Source of the DNA: Spirosoma sp. KCTC 42546
GTDB lineage: Bacteria; Bacteroidota; Bacteroidia; Cytophagales; Spirosomataceae
Length of the DNA: 64,000 nt
Assembly: GCF_006965485.1 (NCBI RefSeq)
Contig: NZ_CP041360.1
Coordinates: forward strand, 5,064,501-5,128,500
Direction: 5' to 3'
Shown: positions 63,650 to 64,000 of the stretch, piece after piece
Numbering within the stretch: position 1 is the first letter of the stretch
How the letters are laid out: every line of letters starts with the position of its first letter
Notes under the pieces: generated by a model
Database searches by the model: none
What the model saw: only the letters and a program-made list of their open reading frames with translations
Told to the model about the DNA's origin: nothing
Made by a program: the position numbers and the translations under genes

Positions 63650-64000
63650 ATGAAAAAGCCCTTTCTGAATAACGATTTTTTGTTGCAAACCGAAACAGCC
63701 CAGCAGTTGTATCACGAGTTTGCCAAGCCTATGCCCATCATCGACTACCACTGCCACCTCCCTCCCGATCAGATTGCGGAGAATAAACAGTTTGAAAACC
63801 CGACGCAAATCTGGCTCTACGGCGACCATTACAAGTGGCGGGCCATGCGCTCGAATGGAGTCGATGAAAGCTATTGCACGGGCAATCAGTCTGATTTTGC
63901 CAAGTTCCAAAAATGGGCCGAAACTGTACCGTATACCCTTCGCAACCCACTTTACCACTGGACACACCTGGAATTACAACGGTATTTCGGCATCACTGAA
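63650..64000 (+). CDS. uxaC: Uronate isomerase, copy 2, 3' partial
   Basis: The frame runs from the ATG at 63650 to the window end (117 codons), so about a quarter of a UxaC is visible. It reads [20 protein letters not shown], then [20 protein letters not shown] and [20 protein letters not shown], matching copy 1 closely. The metal His pair in HCHLPP is present. Gene order uxaB-uxaA-uxaC behind the LacI operator suggests a complete galacturonate operon, while the first cluster holds uxaC, exuT, kdgK and uxaB. Confidence 0.9.
   Translation, partial: MKKPFLNNDFLLQTETAQQLYHEFAKPMPIIDYHCHLPPDQIAENKQFENPTQIWLYGDHYKWRAMRSNGVDESYCTGNQSDFAKFQKWAETVPYTLRNPLYHWTHLELQRYFGITE

Overview
The window looks like chromosome of a Cytophagales bacterium (Bacteroidota), most like Spirosoma or a close relative. 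This placement is an inference from gene families and style, not from a marker gene. Supporting signs are: many secreted proteins and lipoproteins, a TonB receptor with a carboxypeptidase-regulatory N-terminal domain next to DUF4249 lipoproteins, a SerB-SerA fusion, -7 elements of the TAnnTTTG type, weak Shine-Dalgarno sequences, and moderate GC content in the core genes. No rRNA, tRNA, CRISPR array or intact transposase was seen.

Layout. 1-6.5 kb: the end of a GH3 (auxin-type) acyl-adenylate family gene, a LysE exporter, a Nudix hydrolase, a secreted M28 peptidase, a secreted esterase and a secreted amidohydrolase. 6.8-9.1 kb: a co-directional, increasingly AT-rich cassette of HigB toxin, HigA antitoxin, DUF262 protein and HEPN protein, probably a defence island. 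9.2-14.9 kb: a 1283-residue secreted DUF6807/PVC-type haem protein, a CDF metal exporter and a Uma2 protein. 15-21 kb: an operon of a Kelch-like lipoprotein, two duplicated DUF4249 lipoproteins and a TonB-dependent receptor. 21.4-30.4 kb: a YheT hydrolase, serine biosynthesis (SerB-SerA fusion and SerC) and assorted small secreted or metabolic genes.

30.4-36.1 kb and 55-64 kb hold most of a pectin/galacturonate pathway: a secreted GH28 polygalacturonase, an MFS uronate transporter, two uronate isomerases (UxaC), two tagaturonate/altronate oxidoreductases (UxaB), altronate dehydratase (UxaA), 2-keto-3-deoxygluconate kinase (KdgK) and a LacI regulator. Two matching operator-like palindromes lie upstream of the GH28 gene and in the lacI/uxaB2 divergent gap. 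KDPG aldolase is not in the window. 43.6-54.6 kb adds secreted carbohydrate-active enzymes on the minus strand: GH42, a TIM-barrel isomerase-like protein, GH3, a type B carboxylesterase and three CE1-like esterases. No SusC/SusD pair is present, so this is not a classical polysaccharide utilisation locus. 37-43.5 kb holds housekeeping genes (HIT, greA, fmt, a ChbG deacetylase, folA), interrupted after fmt by a Septu-like ATPase-HNH defence pair. 56.9-58.5 kb is a small AT-rich island with a decayed tyrosine recombinase.

The most unusual feature is a set of long, near-perfect inverted repeats (arms of about 17-50 bp) at many gene ends. They fall into several sequence families that recur in the window, with changes in one arm matched in the other. 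Some have entered coding sequence: in frame inside the YheT hydrolase, at the C-terminus of an epoxide-hydrolase-like protein, and at the 5' ends of the LysE and DUF4249 genes. All calls come from reading the sequence; no searches were run.
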